This document shows positions 44,124 through 53,696 of a stretch of 64,000 nt of DNA, in pieces; position 1 is the stretch's first letter; each line of letters starts with the position of its first letter. The notes under the pieces were generated by a model. That model made no database searches. It was not told where the DNA came from and worked only from the letters and a program-made list of their open reading frames with translations. Position numbers and translations under genes: made by a program. Source of the stretch: Microvirga puerhi (GTDB lineage Bacteria > Pseudomonadota > Alphaproteobacteria > Rhizobiales > Beijerinckiaceae); the NCBI RefSeq assembly GCF_020089865.1, contig NZ_JAIRBM010000014.1, positions 1 to 64,000 of the forward strand, in the 5' to 3' direction.

Positions 44124-45202
44124 CGGCGCGCCGCGGCACGGCTTGGACCGCCATGACCCTGGTGCTCCTCTGCGCCGGCTGCGGCGCCGAGGCCCCGGAA
44201 GAGGCAGAACCTATCCGTCCGGTGCGCACGATCTCCGTCCAGCCGGGCGTGAAAGCCACGCCGCAGACCTTCTCCGGGCGCATCGCCGCGCAGGACCATC
44301 CGACCTTGGCCTTCCGTATCGGCGGCCGTGTGGCCGAGCGGCCGGTGGATGTGGGCATGGATGTGAAACAGGGCCAGGTCATCGCCCGGCTTGACCCCGA
44401 GAACGAGTTGAACGCCCTACGCTCGGCCCGCGCGGCGCTCGCCGATGCCGAAGGTGCGTTGCGCCGCGCGGACGGTCAGCTCCAGCGTCAGTCCCACCTT
44501 CGTGATCGCGGCGTCGCCACCCGGGCGGATTTCGAGACTGCCGAGCAGGCGCGTCGGGCCGCCGCCGCGCGGGTCGAGGCCGCACTCGCGCAGCTACGGA
44601 TCGCCGAGGATCTCGTCGGCTTCACCATTCTCGAGGCGGACGCCCCGGGAAACGTGACGGCGGTCTCCGCGGAGCCCGGCGAGGTGGTTGCCCCCGGTCA
44701 GCCGGTGGTTCGCCTGGCGCGGCGCGAGGGCCGCGATGCGGTTTTCGAAGTACCGGCGGAGCAGCTCGCCGCCTTGGATCCCGATGCGGACATCCTCGTG
44801 ACGGGCGGCAGCGACAACACGCACCGGGCCGTCGGACGGGTCCGCGAGGTGTCGCCCGAGGCCGATCCCGTGACCCGCACCTTCACGATCAGCGTCGGGC
44901 TGGCTGATCCCCCGCCGACCTTCCTGATCGGAACGTCGGTCACGCTCAGCGTCGCAGGTGCCGCGGACGACAGTCTGGCCATCCCGGCCACCGCGCTCAC
45001 CGACCGCAACGGCACGACCGGCGCGTGGGTCGCCGATCCGGAGAAGGGCACGGTGTCCTTCCGGCCCCTCCAAATTCTCCGGCGCAATGCTGCGACGGCT
45101 GCGGTCGGGCGCGGATTGGTGGTCGGCGACATCGTGGTGACCGCTGGCGCGGGACAACTGCGCGAGGGCCAGAAGGTCCGGTTGATCGGGAGGGAATCAT
45201 AA
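44120..45202 (+). CDS. RND efflux periplasmic adaptor (membrane-fusion lipoprotein) 1
   Basis: A 360-residue adaptor. The signal LVLLCAGCG contains a lipobox cysteine, so it is probably anchored to the inner membrane by lipid. It has the lipoyl-like halves around FRIGGRVAERPVDVGMDVKQ and AVSAEPGEVVAPGQPVVRLA, an alpha-hairpin (about residues 95-155) and beta-barrel and proximal domains. Coupled by overlap to DUF308 upstream and by TAATG to the pump downstream. Confidence 0.88.
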   Translation: MTARRGTAWTAMTLVLLCAGCGAEAPEEAEPIRPVRTISVQPGVKATPQTFSGRIAAQDHPTLAFRIGGRVAERPVDVGMDVKQGQVIARLDPENELNALRSARAALADAEGALRRADGQLQRQSHLRDRGVATRADFETAEQARRAAAARVEAALAQLRIAEDLVGFTILEADAPGNVTAVSAEPGEVVAPGQPVVRLARREGRDAVFEVPAEQLAALDPDADILVTGGSDNTHRAVGRVREVSPEADPVTRTFTISVGLADPPPTFLIGTSVTLSVAGAADDSLAIPATALTDRNGTTGAWVADPEKGTVSFRPLQILRRNAATAAVGRGLVVGDIVVTAGAGQLREGQKVRLIGRES

Positions 45203-48200
45203 TGCGGTTCAACCTCTCCTATTGGGCGCTGAGGCAGCGTTCGGTGGTGGTCTACCTGATGATCGTCGCGGTGGTCGCCGGCGTGCTCTCCTATCAGCGG
45301 CTTGGGCGTGCGGAGGATCCTGCCTTCGTGATCAAGACGATGGTGGTTTCCGCCGCTTGGCCGGGCGCGACCCTGGACGACACCGTCAAGCAGGTCACCG
45401 AGCGGCTGGAGCGGCAGCTCGAGGAGGTGCCGGATCTCGATTTCGTGCGCAGCTACACCGTGCCCGACCAGACCACGATTTTCGTGAACCTGAAGGATGC
45501 GACGCCGGCCCGCAACGTCCAGGAGCGCTGGTTCCAGGTCCGCAACCTGGTGTCCGACATGGTCCGGACCCTGCCGACCGGCGTGGTCGGGCCCTTCTTC
45601 AACGACCGCTTCGGCGATACCTTCGGCATCATTTACGGCTTCACCGCGGACGGTTTCACGCACCGCGAACTGCGCGACCGCGTCGAGGCCATCCGGTCCC
45701 GCCTGCTCCTCGTTCCCGACGTGTCGAAGATCGAGATCATCGGCGCGCAGGACGAGCGGATCTTCGTCGAGTTCTCGGTCAAGGAGCTGGCCAACCTCGG
45801 GATCGACCGCTCCGCCCTCATCGAGGCCATCCGGGCGCAGAACGCCATTCGCCCGGCCGGAACGATCCGGACCGACGAGGAGAACGTGTCGCTGCGGGTC
45901 TCGGGCGCGTTCGGCTCGGAGGCGGATCTGGCGCGGATCAACTTCCCGGTCGGCGACCGCATGCTGCGGCTCGCCGACATCGCCACCATCCGCCGCGGCT
46001 ACGCGGATCCCCCGCAACCCATGTTCCGGGTGAACGGCCAGGAGGCGATCGGCCTCGGCATTGCCATGCGGGATGGCGGCGACATTCTCGCGCTCGGCCG
46101 GAATCTCAAGGCCACCATGGCGGCGATCACGGCCGACCTGCCGGTGGGCATCGAGCCGTGGCTCGTGGCCGACCAGGCAGTCACGGTCGATCTTGCCATC
46201 GCGGACTTCATGTCCTCGCTCTGGCAGTCGGTGGCGATCATCCTGGCCGTGAGCTTCATCAGCCTCGGCGTCCGCGCAGGTCTGGTCGTCGCGCTGTCGA
46301 TCCCGCTCACGCTCGCGGTCGTCTTCGCCCTCATGATGGTGGCCCATATCGACATGCAGCGCGTGTCCCTGGGGGCGCTGATCATCGCGCTCGCCCTGCT
46401 GGTCGACGATGCCATGACCACCACGGACGCGATGGTCACGCGGCTGGCGGCCGGCGACGACAAGCGGAGCGCGGCCACCTATGCCTTTCGGCATTATTCC
46501 ATGGCGATGCTGGCCGGCACGTTCGTGACGATCGCCGGATTCGTCCCCATCGGCTTTGCGGCGAGTTCCGCCGGAGAATACACGTTCTCGCTCTTTGCCG
46601 TCGTGAGCATCGCGCTCGTCGTGTCCTGGTTCGTCGCGGTCGTGTTCTCGCCGGTCCTCGGCGTCGCGATCCTGAAGTCGCCGGCCGGGCACGCGGATGC
46701 CGCCCCGCCCGGCAGGATGGCCAGGACCTTCCGGTGGATGCTGTCGAAGGGCATCGCGGCACGCTGGATCACCATCGCGGCGACCCTGGGCCTGTTCGTG
46801 CTGTCCCTGCTGGCACTTCCCTTGGTGCCGCGCCAGTTCTTTCCCGCGTCCGACCGGCCGGAACTACTTGTCGACCTGAAGCTGCCGCAGAACGCCTCGA
46901 TCCATGCCAGCGAGGCCGTCGTCAGCCAACTCGACGCCGTCCTCGCCAAGGATCCCGACGTGGCGCGCTGGAGCATCTATGTCGGGCGCGGTGCAATCCG
47001 CTTCTATCTCCCGCTCAACGCCCAACTGCCGAACGACTTCTTCAGCCAGGGCGTGATCGTCGCGAAGGACCTGACCGCCCGCGAGCGCCTCCAGGCGAGA
47101 CTCGAGACCCTGCTGGCGCGCGACTTTCCGGGCGTCGTCTCGCGCGTTTCCCCGCTCGAACTGGGGCCACCAGTCGGTTGGCCGATCCAGTACCGCGTGA
47201 GCGGGCCGGATCTCGTGCCGCTGCGCACCATCGCCCTCCAGGTAGCCCGCGCCGTCTCGGCGAGCCCGAAAACCGGACAGGTCGGCTTCGACTGGATCGA
47301 GCCATCGCGTCAGGTTCATCTGCAAGTGGATCAGGACGAGGCCCGGAGGCTCGGGCTCAGTTCGCAGCAGATCGCGGCCGTGCTCGGCACCGTGGTGTCC
47401 GGCGCGAGGGTCACCCAGGTCCGCGACGACATCTACCTGATCGACGTCGTGCTCCGCGCCCGCGACGAGGAGCGTCTTTCTCTCGACGCCTTGCGCAGCA
47501 TGCAGGTCGCGCTCCCCAGCGGCCGCTCCGTTCCGCTCTCGCAGTTCGTCACCTTCGCGTATGAGCAATCGGCTCCGCTGGTCTGGCGGCGCGACCGCGT
47601 GCCGACCCTGACCGTGGAGGCCGACGTTGCGCCCGGGGTTCTCGCCGAATCGGCGGTCTCGGACCTCGCCGCCTCGATCGAGGGGATCCGCAAGACGCTA
47701 CCGCCCGGATACACCATCGACGTCGGCGGCACCGTGGAGGAAAGCGCCAAGTCGCAGGGCTCGGTCCTGGCCGTCGTCCCGGTGATGATCCTCATCATGC
47801 TCACCGTCCTGATGGCGCAGCTAAGGAGTTTCGGGCGATTGGCCATCGTGCTCAGCGTCGCGCCGCTCGGCCTCATCGGGGTGGTCGGCGCATTGCTCCT
47901 CAGCGCCAAGCCCCTGGGCTTCGTGGCCCTGTTAGGCATCCTCGCCCTGATTGGCATTATCACGAAGAACGCCCTGATCCTCGTGGGGCAAATCGAATAC
48001 GAGCGCGCCAGCGGCAAGTCCGTGCGGAATGCGGCCATCGATGCCAGCACGGTCCGCTTCCGCCCCATCATGCTGACGGCCATGTCGACCGTACTCGGCA
48101 TGATCCCGATTGCCTGGACGGTGTTCTGGGGTCCCATGGCCTTTGCCATCATGGGCGGATTGCTCGTCGGCACGGTTCTCACCCTGGTCTTCCTGCCGGC

Positions 48201-48291
48201 CCTCTACGTGGCGGCGTACGACCGCGGCCCGCAGGAAACGCCCACGGCGACGCCACCGGTCCTGGCAGCAGTGGAGGGACGTCAGCCATGA
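45202..48291 (+). CDS. RND multidrug-type efflux pump
   Basis: A 1029-residue inner-membrane RND pump with 12 helices. It shows the N-terminal RAEDPAFVIKTMVVSAAWPG porter start, the helix 4 proton-relay region ALIIALALLVDDAMTTTDAM with paired aspartates, and the helix 10-12 signature LGILALIGIITKNALILVGQ. The sequence style is close to the TriC-like group that exports hydrophobic compounds; substrate is not known. ATG at 45202 shares one base with the preceding stop. It is followed by a second adaptor gene, overlapping by four bases. Confidence 0.92.
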   Translation: MRFNLSYWALRQRSVVVYLMIVAVVAGVLSYQRLGRAEDPAFVIKTMVVSAAWPGATLDDTVKQVTERLERQLEEVPDLDFVRSYTVPDQTTIFVNLKDATPARNVQERWFQVRNLVSDMVRTLPTGVVGPFFNDRFGDTFGIIYGFTADGFTHRELRDRVEAIRSRLLLVPDVSKIEIIGAQDERIFVEFSVKELANLGIDRSALIEAIRAQNAIRPAGTIRTDEENVSLRVSGAFGSEADLARINFPVGDRMLRLADIATIRRGYADPPQPMFRVNGQEAIGLGIAMRDGGDILALGRNLKATMAAITADLPVGIEPWLVADQAVTVDLAIADFMSSLWQSVAIILAVSFISLGVRAGLVVALSIPLTLAVVFALMMVAHIDMQRVSLGALIIALALLVDDAMTTTDAMVTRLAAGDDKRSAATYAFRHYSMAMLAGTFVTIAGFVPIGFAASSAGEYTFSLFAVVSIALVVSWFVAVVFSPVLGVAILKSPAGHADAAPPGRMARTFRWMLSKGIAARWITIAATLGLFVLSLLALPLVPRQFFPASDRPELLVDLKLPQNASIHASEAVVSQLDAVLAKDPDVARWSIYVGRGAIRFYLPLNAQLPNDFFSQGVIVAKDLTARERLQARLETLLARDFPGVVSRVSPLELGPPVGWPIQYRVSGPDLVPLRTIALQVARAVSASPKTGQVGFDWIEPSRQVHLQVDQDEARRLGLSSQQIAAVLGTVVSGARVTQVRDDIYLIDVVLRARDEERLSLDALRSMQVALPSGRSVPLSQFVTFAYEQSAPLVWRRDRVPTLTVEADVAPGVLAESAVSDLAASIEGIRKTLPPGYTIDVGGTVEESAKSQGSVLAVVPVMILIMLTVLMAQLRSFGRLAIVLSVAPLGLIGVVGALLLSAKPLGFVALLGILALIGIITKNALILVGQIEYERASGKSVRNAAIDASTVRFRPIMLTAMSTVLGMIPIAWTVFWGPMAFAIMGGLLVGTVLTLVFLPALYVAAYDRGPQETPTATPPVLAAVEGRQP

Positions 48292-49475
48292 CGTTTCTGC
48301 ACCCTACCCTGCTCGCCCTCCTGATCCTCACGCTCGGCGCCTGCGGCAGCGAGAAGCCGCCCGCCGTGGCACGGCCCGTGAGGGTCACGACGGTCGAGCC
48401 TGGGCTCCGCAGCGAGACGGTGCGGCTCACCGGAGACATCCAGGCCGAGAAGGACATCGATCTCGCGTTCCGGATCGGCGGCCGGGTCGTCGAGCGGAGC
48501 GTCAATGTGGGCGATCGGGTCGAACCGGGCCAAGTGCTTGCACGGCTCGATCCGGCCGCCGAGGAGAGTGCCCTCACGGCGGCCAAGGCCGCGCTCGATG
48601 CCGCCCGAGGGGAACTGGCGCGGGCCGCCAACGCCTTCGAGCGGCAGGAAAGCCTTCTCGCTCAAGGGTTCACGACGCGGCCCCTGTTCGATAAGGCCAA
48701 GGCGTCCTACGAAACCGCCCAGGCCGGTGTCGAGGACGCGGAGGCGCGACTGGAGATCGCTCGCGACCGGATGGGCTTCACCGAGCTGCGTGCACGGACC
48801 TCGGGCGTCGTTACGTCGCGCGCGGTTGAGCCGGGAGAGGTCGTGCAGGCCGGCCAGTCCGTGCTTCGGCTGGCCGGAGGCGAAGGGCGCGACGCGGTGT
48901 TCGATGTCCCCGCGCGCCTGCTCGAGCGCGGCCGCTCCGACCTGCCGGTCCGGATCGCTCTCGCGGACGATCCCGCCGTCACGGCGCAAGGCCGGATTCG
49001 CGAGGTCGCCTCGCAGGCGGACGCCGTGACCCGCACGTTTCGCGTCCGCGTCGGGCTCGAAGCGCCGCCCGAGGCGCTCCGCCTCGGCTCGACCGTGAAT
49101 GGGCTGGTCGAGTTGGCGCAGAAATCGGTCATGTCGATTCCGGCCAGCGCCCTCACCATGGATGGAGACCTGCCGGCGGTTTGGATCGTCGATTTGACCG
49201 GGAAGACGGTCTCCCAGCGGCCCGTGGAGATTCTCCGCTACGACCCGCACCGGGTCGTTCTCGCCGGCGGTCTCGATCCGGGCGACACGATCGTTGCGGC
49301 CGGCATCCAGGCCCTTTATCCCGGCCAGAGAGTGGACCCACTCGCGTTCGATCCGGCGCTGCCCGGAGGGCCATCATCGGCGGAGCGCCCGTTGCCGCGG
49401 CACCGCGGCCGGACGAGGTCGTGGAGTTCGCTCGGAAAGCGGCCCTATCAATCCCGAGAGAAACACCATGCCTAA
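48288..49475 (+). CDS. RND efflux periplasmic adaptor (membrane-fusion lipoprotein) 2
   Basis: A 395-residue paralogue of the first adaptor. Its lipobox is in LLALLILTLGACGS, followed by FRIGGRVVERSVNVGDRVEP, an alpha-hairpin (about residues 95-150) and SRAVEPGEVVQAGQSVLRLA. The last 40 residues (after DPALPGG) are arginine- and proline-rich and unlike the family, and the frame ends at the edge of the transposon-like element at 49476, so the native end may have been disturbed. Two adaptors for one pump recalls TriABC-type systems. Confidence 0.85.
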   Translation: MTFLHPTLLALLILTLGACGSEKPPAVARPVRVTTVEPGLRSETVRLTGDIQAEKDIDLAFRIGGRVVERSVNVGDRVEPGQVLARLDPAAEESALTAAKAALDAARGELARAANAFERQESLLAQGFTTRPLFDKAKASYETAQAGVEDAEARLEIARDRMGFTELRARTSGVVTSRAVEPGEVVQAGQSVLRLAGGEGRDAVFDVPARLLERGRSDLPVRIALADDPAVTAQGRIREVASQADAVTRTFRVRVGLEAPPEALRLGSTVNGLVELAQKSVMSIPASALTMDGDLPAVWIVDLTGKTVSQRPVEILRYDPHRVVLAGGLDPGDTIVAAGIQALYPGQRVDPLAFDPALPGGPSSAERPLPRHRGRTRSWSSLGKRPYQSREKHHA

Positions 49476-49860
49476 TGTCACATTGCCTTTAATTTTGAGA
49501 TTCGTCGCGTTGGGTGTCGAAAAGCGACAGTCTTTGCCCTTAAAGGCGAGATGCCGATCAAGTTTGTTCGCTGCTCTTTGATCCCTGCCCGGGACCGCGG
49601 TGCTGGATCCGGCACGCGATCCAATCGACGGTGGCGCGCAACCGGGCTTGCTTGTGACAGCTCCGGAGCAAGGCGGCCTTGGCGAATTCTGTCAGGTCCC
49701 GTTCCATCGCCATCGCAGCCAGCCGCACGCCCCTGTCAACGCTGTCTCAACATTAAGGGGAAAGAGCCTCGAGTTTAGAGGCACAATCTCACATCGAGCG
49801 GCAAAGGATTGCCATTGATGGTGTTGAGTTCCTGATCTCGCCTTGAGGGGCAAAGCGACA
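49476..49860. mobile_element. Non-autonomous transposon-like element, copy 2
   Basis: A 385-bp direct repeat of 42636-43017, clearly similar throughout. Ends are TGTCACATTGCCTTTAA and, inverted, TGTCGCTTTGCCCCTCAA, with the same internal motif copies. The two copies flank the DUF308-efflux operon in the same orientation. No matching target duplication is seen. Confidence 0.6.
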
Positions 49861-49942
49861 CCGTTGCTGTCGAAGCACGAAGTCGCCGAAGAAACTCCGG
49901 CGGCTCGTGGGCCTGTCTTTGATGCTTCACTTTCGATACGGC

Positions 49943-50728
49943 TTAGGAAGCACCTGGTGACGTTGACGGCTTGAAACGCACGACGAACCGATGGCGGTCG
50001 CCCGGATAAATGAGCCGAACAAACGTAATGAGTTCCCCGTCCAACCATGTCCTTCGCGCGATGGAGATACATGCAGTGCGCTCGACCACTTGTAGCCTCC
50101 TGGCAAGGATCGCGTCCGCGGACACTGCTCGTATCGAATGTTCTCCCTCTGTGAATGGAATATTGTGGAGCAGCCAACTGCCCGGAGGCTCGTCCTTGAA
50201 CTGAAGCCTCTCCACTTGCGGGACTGCGTCAAGGTTGATCTGGCGGGACTCGATCGTGAACGGGAGATTGTCGGCGTAATGCATGACCTCAAGAGTCAAG
50301 AGACGGGTTCCCACAGGAACGCCGACATGACGTGCATCGAGAGCGTCAGTCGCTTTCCGAATGCTGCGGTCAGTGATCTCGAACGAATACGTCCGATCGA
50401 TCGCCAATACCTCTGCGCGAATGTCCTGAATGTGCATCAACGGTTCTTCGATCCGCGGCGGTGCCACAAAGGAGCCAGATCGGCGCTTTCGAGAAATCAT
50501 TCCCGAGGCGGCTAAGCTCGACAAAGCCTTATTTACCGTCATCCGCGAACAGTTATAGATATCGACCAATTCGCGTTCCGGAGGAATGCGAGTGCCTGGC
50601 CCCCATTCGCCGGTCGTTATCTTGCTCTCGATGTCGCGCTGGATCTCCGCGTAACGAGACGAAGGATGCTTTTCCGTCGCAATATCATCCATGAGCTGAC
50701 GACGCTGCCTCTGAAATATGGGAACCAC
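49943..50728 (-). CDS. hutC: HutC-type GntR-family transcriptional repressor
   Basis: A 261-residue GntR/UTRA regulator. The winged-helix (about residues 25-90) has YAEIQRDIESKITTGEWGPG, PPERELVDIYNCSRMTVNKA and LAASGMISRKRRSGSFV. The UTRA ligand domain (about 105-250) has MHYADNLPFTIESRQINLDA and the closing WLDGELITFVRLIYPGDRHR, characteristic of HutC, which binds urocanate to relieve repression. It probably controls hutH, the two cucumopine-synthase-like genes and the transporter through TGTATATACA-like sites, including one in its own promoter. ATG at 50692 (MDDIATEK) is an alternative start. Confidence 0.88.
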   Translation of the reverse strand: MVPIFQRQRRQLMDDIATEKHPSSRYAEIQRDIESKITTGEWGPGTRIPPERELVDIYNCSRMTVNKALSSLAASGMISRKRRSGSFVAPPRIEEPLMHIQDIRAEVLAIDRTYSFEITDRSIRKATDALDARHVGVPVGTRLLTLEVMHYADNLPFTIESRQINLDAVPQVERLQFKDEPPGSWLLHNIPFTEGEHSIRAVSADAILARRLQVVERTACISIARRTWLDGELITFVRLIYPGDRHRFVVRFKPSTSPGAS

Positions 50729-50767
50729 TCATAATCGCACCTCTCATCATATGAAAAACTTCTGATT

Positions 50768-50777
50768 GGTATATATC
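50768..50777. promoter_or_regulatory. HutC-like operator upstream of hutC
   Basis: GGTATATATC, an imperfect match to the TGTATATACA palindrome, 40 bases upstream of the hutC start. It suggests autoregulation. Confidence 0.5.
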
Positions 50778-50901
50778 ATATCGCGAATTGCCCGTACATC
50801 AAAGGGGCGCCTGGTTATCACCAAGGGTATGTGGATGCATCGTCTGATAAGATCTCGGAAGTGGGCGGCGGCAATGAATGTCGTTACCGCCGCCGAACCG
50901 A

Positions 50902-52431
50902 TCAGAGCGCCGGGAGGGTACCCTCGGTCAACGGGGCGATCAAACGACCGCTGGCAACAAGCCCGGTCGCGCGCTTGAGGTCGCCAGCCATATAACGGTC
51001 GTCGTCGAGCTTCGGTATTTCGTTGCGCACAGCCTTGCGAACGGCATCAAGCGCCGGACTGGAGGTAAGCGGAGCGCGCAAATCGATGCCCTGGGCTGCA
51101 CTGATGGCTTCGATACCGACGATGGAGAACAGGTTCTCTGTCATCTGAAGGAGACGACGGGCACCATGGCACGCCATGGAGACGTGGTCCTCCTGGTTTG
51201 CCGAAGTCGGCGTGGAGTCGACCGAGGCAGGGTGGGACATCTGCTTGTTTTCCGACATTAGCGCAGCCGATGTGACCTCAGCAATCATGAAACCGGAATT
51301 CAGGCCAGGCTTGGGGGTCAGAAACGCGGGTAGGCCGTAGCTCAGAACCGGATCGACCAAGAGGGCGATGCGCCGTTGGGCGATCGCACCGATCTCGCAG
51401 ATGGCGATAGCGATCTGGTCTGCCGCGAACGCGACAGGCTCCGCATGGAAGTTGCCGCCAGAGACGATCGTGCCATCGGAGAGCACGAGCGGATTGTCCG
51501 TGGCCGCATTTGCTTCGACGATCAACGTATGGGCGGCCTGGCGCAAGAGATCGAGGCACGCGCCGACGACCTGAGGCTGGCAGCGAAGGCAGTAGGGGTC
51601 CTGGACACGCTCATCAGCTTCTTCGTGGCTCGCCCGAATCTGGGAGCCGTCCATCAGTGCGCGCAACGCATGCGCGGCATCGATCTGGCCCTGATGACCA
51701 CGAAGGGAATGAACCTCTGGGTGGAAGGGCGAAGTTGACCCCATCGCGGCGTCGGTCGAGAGCGCACCGGAGACCAGTGACGAAACCAGTGCGCGGTGGG
51801 CGCGGAAGAGTCCGGCTAATGCAAGCGCTGTTGACGCCTGCGTACCGTTAATCATTGCCAGGCCTTCCTTGGCCTTCAGGGTAATCGGAGTGATTCCAGC
51901 CTTCGCCAACGCATCTTTGGCCGGCAAGACCTTGTCGTCGAATTTCGCCTCGCCCTCGCCGATCAAGGCCGCGGTCATATGGGCAAGCGGAGCAAGGTCG
52001 CCCGACGCCCCAACGGATCCCTTTTCGGGAATAATTGGGAGCACGTTCTTCTCCAGCATGGCAGCAAGAACATCGATGACCTGCGGCCTGACGCCCGAAG
52101 CACCCCGTCCAAGTGAGATCAGCTTAAGCGTCATGATGAGCCGAACGATACCATCGGCAAGGGGAGCACCAACACCGCAGCAGTGGGAAAGGATCAGATT
52201 CCGCTGCAAGGTCTCGACGTCGGCAGCCGGGATGCGCACGCTCGCGAGCTTCCCGAAACCGGTGTTGATCCCATAGTGCGCCTTCTCGCCGCCTGCGATC
52301 GCAGCGACCTTGTCGGCCGAAGCTTGCACCCTCTTCAACGCCTTCTCGTCCAACTTCGGGATCAACGAACCTTCGTAGACGGCTGCCAATGTTTCGAGCG
52401 AGACTTTTCCGGGAACAAGCATGTTGGACAT
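50902..52431 (-). CDS. hutH: Histidine ammonia-lyase
   Basis: A 509-residue enzyme that removes ammonia from L-histidine to give urocanate, the inducer of HutC. The self-made MIO cofactor arises from Ala142-Ser143-Gly144 in [15 protein letters not shown]. The catalytic tyrosine is in HYGINTGFG (residue 53). [20 protein letters not shown] and SRKEQ-equivalent [20 protein letters not shown] segments are also family features. Full length. hutU, hutI and hutG are not present, so only the first step of the Hut pathway is encoded here. Confidence 0.95.
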   Translation of the reverse strand: MSNMLVPGKVSLETLAAVYEGSLIPKLDEKALKRVQASADKVAAIAGGEKAHYGINTGFGKLASVRIPAADVETLQRNLILSHCCGVGAPLADGIVRLIMTLKLISLGRGASGVRPQVIDVLAAMLEKNVLPIIPEKGSVGASGDLAPLAHMTAALIGEGEAKFDDKVLPAKDALAKAGITPITLKAKEGLAMINGTQASTALALAGLFRAHRALVSSLVSGALSTDAAMGSTSPFHPEVHSLRGHQGQIDAAHALRALMDGSQIRASHEEADERVQDPYCLRCQPQVVGACLDLLRQAAHTLIVEANAATDNPLVLSDGTIVSGGNFHAEPVAFAADQIAIAICEIGAIAQRRIALLVDPVLSYGLPAFLTPKPGLNSGFMIAEVTSAALMSENKQMSHPASVDSTPTSANQEDHVSMACHGARRLLQMTENLFSIVGIEAISAAQGIDLRAPLTSSPALDAVRKAVRNEIPKLDDDRYMAGDLKRATGLVASGRLIAPLTEGTLPAL

Positions 52432-52488
52432 ATCGATACCTTAGAAGCGTGAGAGTTTGGCAGACATATTCGCGATATGTCCTATATT

Positions 52489-52498
52489 TGTATATACC
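52489..52498. promoter_or_regulatory. HutC-like operator upstream of hutH
   Basis: TGTATATACC, nine of ten positions of the palindrome, 58 bases before the hutH start codon and overlapping a plausible promoter position. Confidence 0.65.
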
Positions 52499-52540
52499 AT
52501 ATGAAATCCAGCAGATGTAAAGTGCTCTCTGTGCAAACAT

Positions 52541-52573
52541 CATGGGCGGCCCTCACGAGGAAGGCCGCCCATG
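52541..52573 (-). terminator. Strong hairpin between the minus-strand synthase-like gene and hutH
   Basis: CATGGGCGGCC pairs perfectly with GGCCGCCCATG (11 bp, 11-base loop), 27 bases past the stop of the gene at 52601-53563. No T-run follows on the minus strand, so it may be an intrinsic terminator of the weak type or an mRNA-end structure. It separates that transcript from hutH. Confidence 0.55.
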
Positions 52574-52600
52574 ACACGAGGCCACACGTTATAGGATTGA

Positions 52601-53563
52601 TTATGCGGGCTTAACCGGATTGAAGCGGCCGGGAAATTCCTGACCGTTCACCGCCCGGCCGTAGAACATTCCCAGATACCAGGGGAAGTAGTGGTATGAC
52701 CAGGCGCACAGGCGGTTGCCATACATAATGAAGGTTCGCAGAATCGTGCGGAGCTCTTCCTTGTCATCCGTCTCGCGGATGGCGGACCGCAGCTTGTTCG
52801 AAAAATCGAGAAGCGTGTTCAGGCCGGAATAGCCAAGATACTCGGAATAGGCGGGATCGAACGCCTCGACCGACGCCACGAAATCGTCGTGGGAGAGCGT
52901 ATCGATCAGTTTCAGGAGGGGATAGGCTGTGTACATGATGTAGTCGCGAAGCATGCCGTTGGCGAAGTCCCAGGCCGTAAAATACTGCCCATAGGTACCC
53001 GTGTCGCCGATCGCGCCGGTCCGTATACGGCGCAAATCCTCGGGCTCGACCGTCTGAATTCTTTTCGCTTCGGCGTAGAACTCCGCGGCGACGCCCGTGA
53101 GATTTGAAAAACGGCCCTCGCCTTTGAAGGCTTGCGTCGGATCGTGCGGCTTCACCTCAACGAAAATCTGCTCCTTCGCGAAGAACAGATTTGTCCAGAT
53201 CGCCTTCCCGACACCCTGCAGCAAATGGTGGTATTCCGGAAGGACTTTTCCCAGGACCGGCTGGGCGAGCGGCTCGAGTCCCGGGCCATATTGGATCGAG
53301 AACTTGTTGCCGGTAGCCTGGGAATATCGAAGGTCGCCGACCGCGCAATCGACGATGCGGCGGCGCAAGCGAACCGGCGCCGTGCTAATCGTTGGCGTCC
53401 ACGCGTAAAGCGACTCTCCTGACACCACCGGATGCGCCTGCATCACCTTGAAGGGAAGATCCCGCCAGAACTCCTCGCAAAGTTCCGGATTCTCCTCGTC
53501 CGCGAGTTCGGCCACGACGACGACGTCGAGTTCTGGCCATGTGATATCAACCAACCTGCCCAT
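52601..53563 (-). CDS. Cucumopine-synthase-like protein A (cyclophilin-like domain then helical bundle)
   Basis: A 320-residue soluble protein. Residues about 10-140 form a DUF3830/cyclophilin-like domain (NPELCEEFWRDLPFKVMQAH; VSGESLYAWTPTISTAP; GDLRYSQATGNKFSIQYG). Residues about 165-300 form an all-helical bundle (YFTAWDFANGMLRDYIMYTA; NRLCAWSYHYFPWYLGMFYG). This order matches cucumopine/mikimopine synthases, which condense histidine with 2-oxoglutarate; the family call is from memory of its motifs. With HutH and HutC next door, it may make or cleave a histidine-derived opine. GGGGACAT precedes the ATG, and a perfect GGTATATACC lies upstream. Confidence 0.65.
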   Translation of the reverse strand: MGRLVDITWPELDVVVVAELADEENPELCEEFWRDLPFKVMQAHPVVSGESLYAWTPTISTAPVRLRRRIVDCAVGDLRYSQATGNKFSIQYGPGLEPLAQPVLGKVLPEYHHLLQGVGKAIWTNLFFAKEQIFVEVKPHDPTQAFKGEGRFSNLTGVAAEFYAEAKRIQTVEPEDLRRIRTGAIGDTGTYGQYFTAWDFANGMLRDYIMYTAYPLLKLIDTLSHDDFVASVEAFDPAYSEYLGYSGLNTLLDFSNKLRSAIRETDDKEELRTILRTFIMYGNRLCAWSYHYFPWYLGMFYGRAVNGQEFPGRFNPVKPA

Positions 53564-53618
53564 TTATGTCCCCATACTTGGCAATTGTTCAGGCCAAACA
53601 AGACCATTAGCCCGAATA

Positions 53619-53628
53619 GGTATATACC
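53619..53628. promoter_or_regulatory. HutC-like operator upstream of synthase-like gene A
   Basis: GGTATATACC is a perfect 10-bp palindrome, 56 bases before the minus-strand start at 53563, with the same core as the other three sites. Confidence 0.65.
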
Positions 53629-53696
53629 ATCCGGGAACATATTGCTCTCCGCAAGCTGGAATCTCCAAGAAAATACATCAAACCTCAGGTTTTTTA

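Noticed and set aside
44698-46692. A 664-codon minus-strand frame opposite the adaptor and pump
   Set aside because: Antisense shadow of two strongly supported genes; composition is D/H/R-rich without motifs.
45222-47564. A 780-codon plus-strand frame overlapping the RND pump gene
   Set aside because: It lies entirely inside the pump gene in another frame, is dominated by R, G, P and H, and shows no domain. It is a GC-bias artefact.
42636-49860. The two ~380-bp repeats as a CRISPR array or promoter repeat
   Set aside because: There are only two long copies with inverted terminal ends and no spacer pattern; a mobile element fits better.
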